Source: an uncultured Eubacteriales bacterium
GTDB lineage: Bacteria > Bacillota > Clostridia > Christensenellales > CAG-917
Reading direction: 5' to 3'
NCBI GenBank assembly: GCA_900553825.1
Contig: USEV01000010.1
Coordinates: 1 to 12,699, forward strand
Length of the DNA stretch: 12,699 bases
The position numbers were made by a program, and so were the translations under genes. The notes below the pieces were generated by a model, which saw only the letters and a program-made list of their open reading frames with translations, made no database searches and was not told the DNA's origin. Positions 1-7,642 of the stretch are shown here, piece by piece (the first letter of the stretch is position 1; each line of letters opens with the position of its first letter).

Positions 1-47
1 GAGATTCCTCTACGTCTCGTGGGCTCGGAGATGTGTATAAGAGACAG
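1..47. other. Nextera i7 adapter, non-genomic
   Basis: Positions 1-5 match the end of the Illumina P7 oligo. Positions 6-13 (TCCTCTAC) are the reverse complement of Nextera index N712. Positions 14-47 are the 34-nt Nextera read-2 adapter, ending in the 19-bp Tn5 mosaic end (29-47). A reading frame beginning at GTG 19 runs through the adapter into gyrB and yields the spurious prefix [10 protein letters not shown], a known adapter-derived peptide. This stretch should be trimmed. Recognition is from memory of adapter sequences and the match is exact. Confidence 0.98.
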
Positions 48-48
48 C

Positions 49-504
49 GACGAGAGCAAGCTCCGTTACGACCGCATCATCTGCATGACGGATGCCGATG
101 TCGACGGCTCGCACATCCGCATCCTGATGCTCACATTCTTCTTCCGCTTCATGAGGCCGCTCATCGAAAACGGTCATGTCTACATCGCACAGCCCCCGCT
201 CTACAAACTCTCCCGCGGCAAGCAGGAGTGGTATTTCTACGACGACGGGGCGCTCAACGCGTTCTACGAGGAAAACGGCAGGAAGGGCTACGACCTGCAG
301 CGCTACAAAGGCCTCGGCGAGATGAACCCCGAGCAGCTTTGGGAGACGACGATGGACCCCAAGAGCCGCACGCTCCTCAAAGTGAGCATGGAAGACGCGA
401 TTTCCGCCGACGAGATGTTCTCGGTGCTCATGGGCGAGCAACCCGAACTGCGTCGCGCGTTCATTGAAGAAAACGCGAAGCTGGTCGAAAATCTCGACAT
501 CTGA
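49..504 (+). CDS. gyrB: DNA gyrase subunit B, C-terminal fragment
   Basis: This is the last ~151 residues of GyrB, the ATPase/TOPRIM subunit of the type IIA topoisomerase that introduces negative supercoils. The 5' part lies off the contig, and the upstream codons in this frame are adapter. The TOPRIM metal-binding motif DADVDGSH is encoded from 91 and supplies the Mg2+-binding aspartates that assist cleavage at the GyrA tyrosine. It is followed by the PPLYK segment and the conserved [15 protein letters not shown] block (from about 298). No large insertion separates these blocks, unlike the gamma-proteobacterial GyrB form. ParE is less likely, given the gyrA directly downstream and the GyrB-like [11 protein letters not shown] segment. 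The TGA stop is 11 nt before the gyrA start, so the two genes are almost certainly co-transcribed. No promoter is visible here. Confidence 0.96.
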   Translation, partial: DESKLRYDRIICMTDADVDGSHIRILMLTFFFRFMRPLIENGHVYIAQPPLYKLSRGKQEWYFYDDGALNAFYEENGRKGYDLQRYKGLGEMNPEQLWETTMDPKSRTLLKVSMEDAISADEMFSVLMGEQPELRRAFIEENAKLVENLDI

Positions 505-515
505 CGGAGGACAAC

Positions 516-3089
516 ATGAGCAAGGAAAGCATGAAAGACAAGGAATATCTCGAACATCTTGCGGACAGCAAGATCGTCAATGTCGAGGTCGAGAGCGAGC
601 TCAAAAAGTCGTTCATATCCTACGCGATGGCGGTCAATGTGTCGCGCGCCATCCCCGATGTGCGCGACGGCCTCAAGCCCGTTCACAGGCGCATCCTCTA
701 CGCCATGAGCGAGCTCAACCTCACCCCCGACAAGCCCTACCGCAAGAGCGCGATGGTGGTCGGCGAGGTGCTCGGCAAATACCATCCCCACGGCGACAGC
801 TCGGTGTACGACGCCATGGTGCGTCTTGCACAGGACTTCTCCATCCGTTGCCCGCTCGTCGACGGTCACGGCAACTTCGGTTCGGTTGACGGCGACCCCC
901 CTGCGGCATACCGTTACACGGAAGCGCGCCTTTCCAAAATCGCGCTGGAAATGATACGCGACATCGACAAGCGCACCGTGGACTTTTACCCCAACTTCGA
1001 CGACACGCGCGAACAGCCCGTGGTGCTTCCGTCGCGTTTCCCCAACCTTCTCGTCAACGGCTCGGACGGCATAGCCGTCGGCATGGCGACATCCATTCCG
1101 CCGCACAACCTCGGCGAGGTCATCGACGCCACGATTGCGCTCATCCACAACCCCGAGCTCGAAGTCGACGACCTCATGGAATACATCCCCGCGCCCGACT
1201 ATCCCACGGCGGGTCTGGTGCTCGGCAGGGCGGCAATCCGTCAGGCGTACCGCACCGGCAAGGGCGGAGCGGTCATCCGCGCGCGGACGGAAATCGAGGA
1301 GCTCGCCAACGGCAAGAGCCGCATCGTCATCACCGAGATTCCCTATCAGGTCAACAAGGCGAGGCTCATCGAAAACATCGCCGACCAGGTCAAGGACAAG
1401 AGGCTGGAAGGCATCTCCGACATCAGCGAGGAGACCGACCGCACGGGTATGCGCATCGTCATCGATGTCAAGAAGGACCACAACCCCCAGGTTGTGCTCA
1501 ACACGCTCTTCAAGCAGACGAGCCTGCAGGTCAACAACTCCATCATCCTGCTTGCGCTGGTGGACGGCGTGCCCAGAATTCTCAACCTCAAACAGATTCT
1601 GGAAAACTACATCGCACACCAGGAAGATGTCATCGTGCGCCGCACCCGCTTCGACCTCGAAAAGGCGGAGGAGAGAGAGCACATCCTGAACGGCCTCGCC
1701 ATCGCGCTCGCGAACATCGACGAGGTGGTGGAACTGCTCAAGAAGAGCGCCGACAGACAAGACGCCATAGACAAATTGACGGAGCGTTTCCTGCTCAGCG
1801 AGAAACAGGCCGTCGCCATCCTCGAAATGCGCTTACAGCGCCTCACGGGGCTCGAGGTGGAGAAAATCAACGAGGAGCTCGAACAGAAGAGGGCGGAGAT
1901 TCAGGAATACAAGCGTATTCTCGGCTCGGAAGACGCCGTCAAGGAAATCATCGTCACCGAGCTCACCGAAATCAAGGAGCGTTACGGCACTCCGCGTCGC
2001 TCGGAGCTCAGCTACGACTACTCGGAAATCAACATCGCCGACCTCATCGACAAGGAAGACATCGTGGTCAGCATGACGCACGGCGGCTACATCAAGAGGC
2101 TCCCCGTCGCCGAGTACCGCTCGCAGAGGAGAGGCGGCATGGGCGTGACGGCGCACAAGGCAAAGGACGACGACTTCGTCGAGCACATCTTTGTCAGCAA
2201 CACGCATCAGGACCTCTTGTTCTTCACCAACCTCGGCAAGGCGTTCACAATGAAGGGCTACGAAATCCCCGAGGCGAGCAAGACCTCGCGCGGCAGGGCA
2301 ATCGTCAACCTGTTGCAGCTTTCCCCCGGTGAAAAGGTGCAGACAGTTCTGCCCCTGCCCGAGGAGAGAGAGGGCAGGTTCCTCATGCTCGCCACCAAGC
2401 GCGGCCTCATCAAGAAGACCCCGCTCGAGGAGTTCGCGTCCATCAAGCGCAACGGCAAGATAGCAATCAAGTTCATGGAAGAGGACGAGCTCATCGAGGC
2501 GGTGCTCACGGGCGGCAACGACCAGCTCATCATGGCGTCCAGCGAGGGCTATTGCATCCGCTTCCGCGAAAAGGATGTCCGCCCCACGGGCAGGACGGCA
2601 ATGGGCGTGAAGAGTATGCGCATCCCCGAAGGCGCAAGCATGGTCGACCTCGCCGTGGTGCAGGACGATTGCGAGATTCTCACCATCACCACCAACGGCT
2701 ACGGCAAGCGCAGCGACGCCGCGGATTACCCCCTGCAGGGCAGAGCGGGCAAGGGCGTCAAGGCAGGCGTGTTCAACGAGAAGACGGGCGTGCTTGCGGG
2801 GCTCAAGGTCATCCCCGCGGACACCGATGTCATGATGATCACCGACAGCGGCATCATCATCCGCGTCCAGGCGGACGAGATCTCCAAGATAGGCAGAGCC
2901 ACGCAGGGCGTGCGGATTATGAAGCTTAAAGGCGAAGAGGCGAAAGTCGTCAGCATCGCGCTCACCCCGCACGAGGAAGTCGAGGAAACCGCAGAAGGCG
3001 CACCCGAGGAAGCGTCCGCCGAGGGCGAATCTCCCGCGGAACAGGCGGCACCCGCGGAACGGGCGGAGGCGCCCGCCGAGGAGGAATGA
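516..3089 (+). CDS. gyrA: DNA gyrase subunit A
   Basis: This is the complete 857-aa DNA cleavage and wrapping subunit of gyrase. The ATG at 516 follows GGAGG at 506-510. The winged-helix/tower region carries the catalytic tyrosine Y134 with preceding R133 (motif RYTEARL), which forms the 5'-phosphotyrosyl bond. The quinolone-determining region reads [18 protein letters not shown]95 and D99 correspond to E. coli S83 and D87, so no classical resistance substitution is present. The GyrA box QRRGGMG (537-543) starts the C-terminal beta-pinwheel and separates GyrA from ParC. The last ~38 residues form an acidic Ala/Glu/Pro-rich tail, a position where acidic tails are known to tune wrapping in E. 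coli GyrA. It sits 11 nt after gyrB in the usual gyrB-gyrA order. A hairpin-rich spacer and terminator follow. Confidence 0.98.
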   Translation: MSKESMKDKEYLEHLADSKIVNVEVESELKKSFISYAMAVNVSRAIPDVRDGLKPVHRRILYAMSELNLTPDKPYRKSAMVVGEVLGKYHPHGDSSVYDAMVRLAQDFSIRCPLVDGHGNFGSVDGDPPAAYRYTEARLSKIALEMIRDIDKRTVDFYPNFDDTREQPVVLPSRFPNLLVNGSDGIAVGMATSIPPHNLGEVIDATIALIHNPELEVDDLMEYIPAPDYPTAGLVLGRAAIRQAYRTGKGGAVIRARTEIEELANGKSRIVITEIPYQVNKARLIENIADQVKDKRLEGISDISEETDRTGMRIVIDVKKDHNPQVVLNTLFKQTSLQVNNSIILLALVDGVPRILNLKQILENYIAHQEDVIVRRTRFDLEKAEEREHILNGLAIALANIDEVVELLKKSADRQDAIDKLTERFLLSEKQAVAILEMRLQRLTGLEVEKINEELEQKRAEIQEYKRILGSEDAVKEIIVTELTEIKERYGTPRRSELSYDYSEINIADLIDKEDIVVSMTHGGYIKRLPVAEYRSQRRGGMGVTAHKAKDDDFVEHIFVSNTHQDLLFFTNLGKAFTMKGYEIPEASKTSRGRAIVNLLQLSPGEKVQTVLPLPEEREGRFLMLATKRGLIKKTPLEEFASIKRNGKIAIKFMEEDELIEAVLTGGNDQLIMASSEGYCIRFREKDVRPTGRTAMGVKSMRIPEGASMVDLAVVQDDCEILTITTNGYGKRSDAADYPLQGRAGKGVKAGVFNEKTGVLAGLKVIPADTDVMMITDSGIIIRVQADEISKIGRATQGVRIMKLKGEEAKVVSIALTPHEEVEETAEGAPEEASAEGESPAEQAAPAERAEAPAEEE

Positions 3090-3100
3090 CCCTCCCCGCG

Positions 3101-3119
3101 GCGCGGCACAAAGCCGCGC
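3101..3119 (+). other. GC hairpin just after the gyrA stop
   Basis: A perfect 7-bp stem (GCGCGGC / GCCGCGC) with a 5-nt ACAAA loop starts 12 nt after the gyrA stop codon. No T-tract follows, so on its own it is not an intrinsic terminator. It may block 3' exonucleases or pause RNA polymerase. Its core, CGGCACAAAGCCGCG (3104-3118), is repeated with one change in the real terminator at 3189-3203 and again, with its palindrome broken, at 3226-3240. Confidence 0.55.
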
Positions 3120-3240
3120 ACACGCCGTGAGGCGCAAGCCTGAGCGGAGGCGGATTCCGCAAAAACGCAAGTTAAAATCACAAAAACGCGGCATAAAGCC
3201 GCGTTTTTGTCATTATTTCGCCCCACGGCACAAACCCGCG
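3104..3240 (+). repeat. three copies of a 15-bp motif CGGCAYAAASCCGCG
   Basis: Copy 1 (3104-3118) and copy 2 (3189-3203) differ only at one loop base. Copy 3 (3226-3240) differs from copy 1 at one base, G to C at 3235, which destroys its hairpin. Copies 1 and 2 are inverted repeats; copy 2 is the core of the gyrA terminator. Between copies 1 and 2 lie an AGGC-GCAA-GCCT stem-loop (3130-3141) and GCGGA/TCCGC (3144-3160, 7-nt loop). The rest of the gyrA to GH13 spacer (3241-3275) shows nothing I can name. Confidence 0.45.
3180..3210 (+). terminator. bidirectional intrinsic terminator after gyrA
   Basis: A perfect 13-bp inverted repeat (3180-3192 with 3198-3210) surrounds an ATAAA loop. The stem base is A-rich on the left and T-rich on the right (GCCGCGTTTTTGT), giving a GC-rich core followed by a T-run. 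This is the classic layout of a Rho-independent terminator and can work in both directions. It separates the gyrase operon from the glycosidase cassette. Confidence 0.9.
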
Positions 3241-3275
3241 CGGCGCCCGCACGATGAAAATCGCGCGCGCACGAA

Positions 3276-3301
3276 CAACAGTGTTGAAATTCGCGGAATT
3301 T
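3276..3301. promoter_or_regulatory. candidate operator overlapping the GH13 promoter
   Basis: Two abutting inverted repeats lie over the -35 element and spacer: CAACA-G-TGTTG (3276-3286) and AAATTC-GCG-GAATTT (3287-3301). TGTTG also recurs at 3301-3305. Placement within the promoter is what a repressor operator would show, as expected for an inducible sugar operon. No regulator gene is nearby and the sites do not fit the Firmicutes cre consensus, so the binding protein is unknown. Confidence 0.4.
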
Positions 3302-3312
3302 GTTGCTAAAAT
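3284..3312 (+). promoter_or_regulatory. sigma-A/sigma-70 promoter of the glycosidase cassette
   Basis: The -35 element TTGAAA (3284-3289) and -10 element TAAAAT (3307-3312) each match the consensus at five of six positions and are separated by exactly 17 nt. Transcription would start near 3319-3320, just upstream of the AAAGGGGG ribosome binding site. This supports the downstream start at 3342 rather than any earlier in-frame codon, since earlier codons would overlap the promoter. Confidence 0.8.
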
Positions 3313-3341
3313 GTTTTAAGAGTAACAAAGGGGGTTATCTT

Positions 3342-5015
3342 ATGAAAAAAACCTGGTTCAAGGAACTTTCCGTCTATCAAATCTGGCCGCGCAGCTTCTG
3401 CGACGGCAACGGCGACGGCGTCGGCGACCTCATCGGCATCCTCGGCAAGCTGGATTACATCAAGAGCCTGGGCGTGGACGCAATCTGGTTCTCGCCGCTC
3501 TATGTGTCCCCGCAAAACGACTTCGGCTACGACATAGCCGACTACTACAACATCAATCCCGAATACGGCACCATGGAGGACTTCAAGGCGGTGCTTGACG
3601 GCGCGCACGAGCGCGGGCTCAAGGTGGTGATGGACCTCGTCGTCAATCACACCTCCAACGAGCACGAGTGGTTCAAGCGTTCGGCGGCGGGCGACCCCAA
3701 GTACCGCGACTACTACATCTGGCGTCCCGGCAAGGGCAAGGACGGCAAGAAGTTCCCCAACAACTGGATGTCCACCTTCCCCGGCAACGCCTGGGAGTGG
3801 AACGAGGAGAGAGGGGAGTATTATCTCCACCTCTTCGCGGTGGAACAGCCCGACCTCAATCACGACAATCCCGCCGTCCGCGAGGAGGTCAAGAAGGTCA
3901 TGCGCTTCTGGCTCGACATGGGCGTGGACGGTTTCCGCGAGGATGTCATCACCTACATCAGCAAGGCGGAGGGACTGCCCGACGGATTCCCCCTGCCCGT
4001 CATGCGCGGCATGGAGCACTATTCCCCCGGTCCGAACATCCACAAATACCTTCTGGAATACAGGCAGGTGCTCAAGGATTACGACGCGTTCCAGCTCGGC
4101 GAGGCGCCCATGATGACGCCCGAGAACGCGCTCAAGTACATCAAGGAGGGCGAAGGGCAACAGCTTGACATGATGTTCCACTTCCAGCACATGGAGGCGG
4201 ACTGCTTCATGGTGAGCTATCTGCCCACCCGTTTCAAGCTCAAGAAGCTCAAGAAGGTCTACCGCAACTGGCAGCACAAGATGTACGGCGTCGCGTGGAA
4301 CACCAACTACCTGGAAAATCACGACCAGCCGAGGGTCATTTCCCGCTACGGCAGCGAGAAGTTCCGCAACGAGAGCGGCAAGGCGCTCGCCACCATGTAC
4401 ACCTTCATGTCGGGCACGCACTTCGTCTATCAGGGGCAGGAGATCGGCATGCTTGACTATCCTTTCAAGAGCTGGGACGACTTCTGCGATGTGGCGACCT
4501 TCTGCGCCAAGAACATCATGGAAAAGACGCACCTCTTCTCCAAGAAAAAGCTGTTCGAGAACTGCGCCTACGCCGCCCGCGACAACGCCCGCACCTGTAT
4601 GCAGTGGAGCGCGGCGGAGAATGCGGGGTTCACGACGGGCAAGCCGTGGTTCCATGTCAACCCCAACTACACCGAGATCAATGTCGAGGCGGCGGAGAAG
4701 GACCCCGACTCCCTGCTCAACTACTACCGCGCGATAATAGCGCTGCGCAAGGAGTACAAGGACGCGGCGATCTACGGCAGGTACGAGGAGAAGCTCAAAG
4801 GCAGCTCCAGGATCTTTGCCTACGACAAGATAGCCGAGGACGGCGGAGTGCTCACGGTGGTCATCAACATGAGCGATTCGCCCGTGTCCGCCGCCGCCGC
4901 GAAGAAGTGCGTCCCCGAGGGGGCGAAGCACCTCATCGGCAACTACAAAGGCTCCATGGCGGATGTGCTGAAACCCTATGAGGCGCATGTGTGGTACACC
5001 GCCCTCAAAAAATAA
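3342..5015 (+). CDS. GH13 alpha-glucosidase, oligo-1,6-glucosidase type
   Basis: This 557-aa cytoplasmic glycoside hydrolase has no signal peptide and is full length for its family. The ATG at 3342 follows AAAGGGGG (3327-3334). GH13 landmarks in order are a Ca2+-loop DGNGDGVGDL (21-30), region I DLVVNHTS (98-105), region II GFREDVI with nucleophile D201, region III QLGEAP with acid/base E254, and region IV ENHDQPR with D328. All three catalytic carboxylates are present. A valine right after the nucleophile (V202) is typical of enzymes acting on alpha-1,6 bonds (isomaltase, dextran glucosidase) or on trehalose-6-phosphate, whereas yeast maltases have threonine there. Expected products are glucose from isomalto-oligosaccharides. 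TreC or DexB activity remains possible. It has its own promoter and terminator and is co-transcribed with the GH27 gene 27 nt downstream. Confidence 0.92.
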   Translation: MKKTWFKELSVYQIWPRSFCDGNGDGVGDLIGILGKLDYIKSLGVDAIWFSPLYVSPQNDFGYDIADYYNINPEYGTMEDFKAVLDGAHERGLKVVMDLVVNHTSNEHEWFKRSAAGDPKYRDYYIWRPGKGKDGKKFPNNWMSTFPGNAWEWNEERGEYYLHLFAVEQPDLNHDNPAVREEVKKVMRFWLDMGVDGFREDVITYISKAEGLPDGFPLPVMRGMEHYSPGPNIHKYLLEYRQVLKDYDAFQLGEAPMMTPENALKYIKEGEGQQLDMMFHFQHMEADCFMVSYLPTRFKLKKLKKVYRNWQHKMYGVAWNTNYLENHDQPRVISRYGSEKFRNESGKALATMYTFMSGTHFVYQGQEIGMLDYPFKSWDDFCDVATFCAKNIMEKTHLFSKKKLFENCAYAARDNARTCMQWSAAENAGFTTGKPWFHVNPNYTEINVEAAEKDPDSLLNYYRAIIALRKEYKDAAIYGRYEEKLKGSSRIFAYDKIAEDGGVLTVVINMSDSPVSAAAAKKCVPEGAKHLIGNYKGSMADVLKPYEAHVWYTALKK

Positions 5016-5042
5016 CGACAGACACACAAAACGAGGTTTATT

Positions 5043-6665
5043 ATGCCGAAACGCAACAAGATGTGCCCGATTTGCTATTTCAAGAAGCTTTTCCTCGGTG
5101 CACCCGAACAGGAAAAACCCGCCCGTCCCGCCTATGAGAACGGGGTGCGGCGCACGCCGCTCATGGGGTGGTCGAGCTGGAACACCTTCCGCAACAACAT
5201 CGACGAAAAGCTCATCCTCGACACCGCTCGCGCCATGAAGGATACGGGGCTTTTGGACGCGGGATATTGTTATGTCAACCTCGACGACAACTGGCACTCC
5301 AATATGCGCGACGAAAACGGGGAATGGCAGGGCGACCTCGTCCGCTTCCCCCACGGCATGGCGTATGTCGTCGACAGGCTGAACGAGATGGGCTTCAAGG
5401 CGGGCATATATTCCTCCAACGGCACCCTCACCTGCGAGGACCTGCCCGCGAGCCTGGGCCGCGAACGCGACGACGCGCGTACCCTTGCAAAGTGGGGCTT
5501 CGAGTACTTCAAGTACGACTTTTGTCACAACATTCCCGTGCCCGAATACGCGCCGTTGGTCTACGGCATAGAAATCTCCGAAAAGGGGAGCGGCAAGGGC
5601 ACGGAATATCAGGTGTCCAACGCCATTCTCAAGGGGCTTGCCCGCAGGATGAAGGACGAACGCCTGCCCGGCGGACAGTATGTGTCGGGCATGGACGCGG
5701 GCGCGGGGAGCATCGTCTTCGACAACATAGTCGTCGACAACGACGGCGAATATGTGCTCACCGTGCTCATCAAGAAATACGGGCAGTACGAGAAGTATCT
5801 CGGCGTCACGGTAAACGGCGAGGAACAGGAGGGCATCTCCTTCCCCTCGCAGAAGCACTGGAATCTCACCGCGCGCTTCCAGACCGTTGTGCGCTTCAGG
5901 GCGGGCAGAAACACCGTCGAGCTCGGCAACCCCGTCACGAACAACCGCGAGTCCGCCGCAATACAGTACCGCAGGATGGCAAAGTGCCTGCAAGCGGCGT
6001 CGGCGGAAGTGGCGGAGGCAAACGGCACTCCCGAAAAGCCCATCCTTTTCTCCATCTGCGAATGGGGCTTCCGCAAGCCCTGGCTGTGGGGCGCGACGGC
6101 GGGCAATATGTGGCGCACCACGCCCGACATCCGTCCCTGGTGGCCGTGGATAAAGGTCATCTATTCGCGGAATGTCAAGCTCTGGAAATACGCCTCTCCC
6201 GCGCACTTCAACGACCCCGATATGCTGGAAGTCGGCAACGGCAAGCTCACCTATGACCAGAACCTCGCGCACTTTGCGCTGTGGTGCATGATGAGCGCGC
6301 CGCTCGTGCTCGGCAACGACATCCGCAAAATCACCAAGCCCGTGCTGGACATCGTCACCAACCGCGACCTCATCGCCATCGACCAGGACGCGCTCGCAAA
6401 ACAGGCGAAGAGAGTGAAGCGCGGCATGGTGGATGTGCTCGCCAAACCTCTCGCCGACGGCGGGGTGGCGGTGTGCTTCTTCAACAGGACGGCGATAAGG
6501 CAAAAGAGCTCGTTAGATATCGGAAAACTGCAACGCGACGACTATGTCGCCATGAGCGGAACGGGCGGCGTCATGAGCATGATTGCAGGCGAAGCGTACC
6601 TCAAGGGCAAGCGCGTCACCGCCATCGTGCCCGCAAACGGAGTTGCGGTGGTCAAGCTGAAATGA
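5043..6665 (+). CDS. GH27 alpha-galactosidase with internal beta-sandwich insert
   Basis: This 540-aa protein has no signal peptide, so it likely cleaves imported alpha-galactosides such as melibiose or raffinose. ATG 5043 follows GAGG at 5033-5036. GH27 motifs in order are TPLMGWSSWNTF (38-49), LDDNW (80-84), IYSSNGTLTC (122-131), FKYDFC with nucleophile D159 (156-161), CEWG (339-342), WRTTPDI with acid/base D362 (357-363), NDPDMLEVG (390-398), and the usual C-terminal beta-sandwich ending VPANGVAVVKLK. Residues ~165-310 are inserted between nucleophile strand and CEWG strand. Their alternating pattern, including GEYVLTVLIKK and RAGRNTVELGNPV, resembles a CBM35/CBM6-type module. The ~35-residue N-terminal tail holds an odd CPIC motif. 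Some subsite residues differ from the common GH27 forms (SSNG for SDAG, AHFNDPDM for GGWNDPDM), so substrate preference is uncertain. It is probably in an operon with the GH13 gene. Confidence 0.9.
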   Translation: MPKRNKMCPICYFKKLFLGAPEQEKPARPAYENGVRRTPLMGWSSWNTFRNNIDEKLILDTARAMKDTGLLDAGYCYVNLDDNWHSNMRDENGEWQGDLVRFPHGMAYVVDRLNEMGFKAGIYSSNGTLTCEDLPASLGRERDDARTLAKWGFEYFKYDFCHNIPVPEYAPLVYGIEISEKGSGKGTEYQVSNAILKGLARRMKDERLPGGQYVSGMDAGAGSIVFDNIVVDNDGEYVLTVLIKKYGQYEKYLGVTVNGEEQEGISFPSQKHWNLTARFQTVVRFRAGRNTVELGNPVTNNRESAAIQYRRMAKCLQAASAEVAEANGTPEKPILFSICEWGFRKPWLWGATAGNMWRTTPDIRPWWPWIKVIYSRNVKLWKYASPAHFNDPDMLEVGNGKLTYDQNLAHFALWCMMSAPLVLGNDIRKITKPVLDIVTNRDLIAIDQDALAKQAKRVKRGMVDVLAKPLADGGVAVCFFNRTAIRQKSSLDIGKLQRDDYVAMSGTGGVMSMIAGEAYLKGKRVTAIVPANGVAVVKLK

Positions 6666-6671
6666 CGGCGG

Positions 6672-6686
6672 GCGGCGTCTTGCCGC
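6672..6686 (+). other. GC hairpin just after the GH27 stop
   Basis: A 5-bp stem GCGGC / GCCGC with a 5-nt GTCTT loop begins 7 nt after the stop codon. Its stem sequence matches the core of the hairpin after gyrA (GCGGC-N5-GCCGC). A true terminator follows 25 nt later. No T-run is attached. It is possibly a 3'-end protection or pause element, but could also be chance in GC-rich DNA. Confidence 0.35.
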
Positions 6687-6711
6687 GCCCCGCGAAAATC
6701 AATCCGCACAA

Positions 6712-6738
6712 AAAACCCCGCGTCCGACGCGGGGTTTT
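6712..6738. terminator. bidirectional intrinsic terminator, GH27 and uppP
   Basis: AAAACCCCGCG (6712-6722) pairs perfectly with CGCGGGGTTTT (6728-6738) across a 5-nt TCCGA loop. The T-run on each strand lets it terminate both the glycosidase operon and the convergent uppP transcript, which ends at 6768. It is centred between the two converging stop codons. Confidence 0.9.
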
Positions 6739-6767
6739 GCTTGCCCGCGCGCCGCCCGACGGCGGGT

Positions 6768-7535
6768 TTACGCGGGGGAGTACAACAAAAAGAAGGAAAC
6801 GACGGAAAGAGCGGCGGTGTAGAGGGCGAATGGGAGAGTGGATTTTTTTGCGACGACGGAGAGGAAGAAGCGGATTGCCACAAGTCCCGACAAAAACGCC
6901 GCCGCAACCCCGACCAGCAGGGGCACGGGGTCAACGCCGCCGAGTCCGCCCGTGAGGGCGAGCTCGGTGCCTTCGTACAGAGCGGAGCCGAGGATTACGG
7001 GCACGGACAGCAGGAAGCTGAACTCCGCCGCCGCGGACTTTTCCACGCCGCAGAAGCGCAGGGCGGCTATGGTTGCTCCGCTGCGCGAGATGCCGGGGAG
7101 CACTGCGATGCCCTGGAACACGCCGCTCACAAAGCCGGATTTCGCGTCCAGAGGACGCAGCTTCGCGGTGCACAGTTTTTCGGAGGCGAAGAGCACGACC
7201 GCGGTCGTCATGAAGCCGAGCGGCAGATAGGCGCCGCCCACCAGGTCGGGCAGGGCGTACTTGAAAACGAGCGCGAGCCCCGCGGTCGGGATGCAGGCGA
7301 GGAGGATGTAAAGGAGCGTTCCGCGGTTTTCGCGGGAAAAGAGGGCAAAAATCTTTTTCCGCATGGCGACGAGCACCGCCGCGAGGGTGCCCAGGTGCAG
7401 GCAGATGTTGAAGAAGAGGCTTTCCTCTCCCACACCCAGTTTTTCGAGCAGGAGCAGATGCCCCGAGGACGACACGGGCAGAAATTCGCCCGCACCCTGC
7501 ACCAGCCCGAGAATCAACGCTTCCAGAAAGGTCAT
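6768..7535 (-). CDS. uppP: undecaprenyl-diphosphatase (UppP/BacA)
   Basis: This integral membrane enzyme dephosphorylates C55-PP to C55-P, recycling the lipid carrier of peptidoglycan and other wall polymers; overexpression classically gives bacitracin resistance. It is 255 aa, slightly short for the family. The start (complement of 7533-7535) follows AAAGGAG about 7 nt upstream on the minus strand; an upstream in-frame extension to 7625 lacks this support. The first signature QGAGEFLPVSSSGH (13-26) contains the (E/Q)xxxE pair Q13/E17, the serines and H26. The second, PGISRSGATI (147-156), carries the catalytic arginine R151. The rest is alternating hydrophobic helices with few charges, ending in a hydrophobic C-terminal helix (about 235-252). 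It is transcribed alone, convergent with the GH27 gene and divergent from ychF. Confidence 0.95.
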   Translation of the reverse strand: MTFLEALILGLVQGAGEFLPVSSSGHLLLLEKLGVGEESLFFNICLHLGTLAAVLVAMRKKIFALFSRENRGTLLYILLACIPTAGLALVFKYALPDLVGGAYLPLGFMTTAVVLFASEKLCTAKLRPLDAKSGFVSGVFQGIAVLPGISRSGATIAALRFCGVEKSAAAEFSFLLSVPVILGSALYEGTELALTGGLGGVDPVPLLVGVAAAFLSGLVAIRFFLSVVAKKSTLPFALYTAALSVVSFFLLYSPA

Positions 7536-7607
7536 TGCGCACTCCTTTCCGTCCGCGGGGTCGGCGCGGCGTGTGCGCAAGCGGGCGGGGAAAGTTGCCG
7601 CGTTTTC

Positions 7608-7636
7608 TTTACTAATTCGCGGCATTGCTTTATAAT
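7608..7636 (+). promoter_or_regulatory. promoter of ychF-argS
   Basis: A perfect -10 TATAAT (7631-7636) lies 17 nt after a -35-like TTTACT (7608-7613, four of six matches). It sits in an AT-rich island within GC-rich surroundings. The predicted transcript starts near 7643, giving a leader of about 65 nt before the ychF ATG. Confidence 0.65.
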
Positions 7637-7642
7637 TGTTTT

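Noticed and set aside
786..842. Quinolone-resistance substitution in gyrA
   Set aside because: The positions equivalent to E. coli S83 and D87 are Ser95 and Asp99, the susceptible type.
3282..3301. CcpA cre site in the GH13 promoter
   Set aside because: The CG and flanking T/A positions do not line up with the cre consensus; only generic inverted repeats are supported.
3306..6503. 1065-codon open frame on the minus strand opposite the two glycosidases
   Set aside because: It is antisense to two clear enzymes, has low-complexity His/Val/Arg-rich composition, and is a by-product of GC-rich codon bias. The same holds for the other long antisense frames (303-1760, 1833-3194, 8779-10368, 11586-12671).
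7536..7625. Longer uppP start giving 285 aa
   Set aside because: The start at 7535 has AAAGGAG at good spacing and begins at the usual UppP N-terminus. The extra residues are polar and unlike the family.
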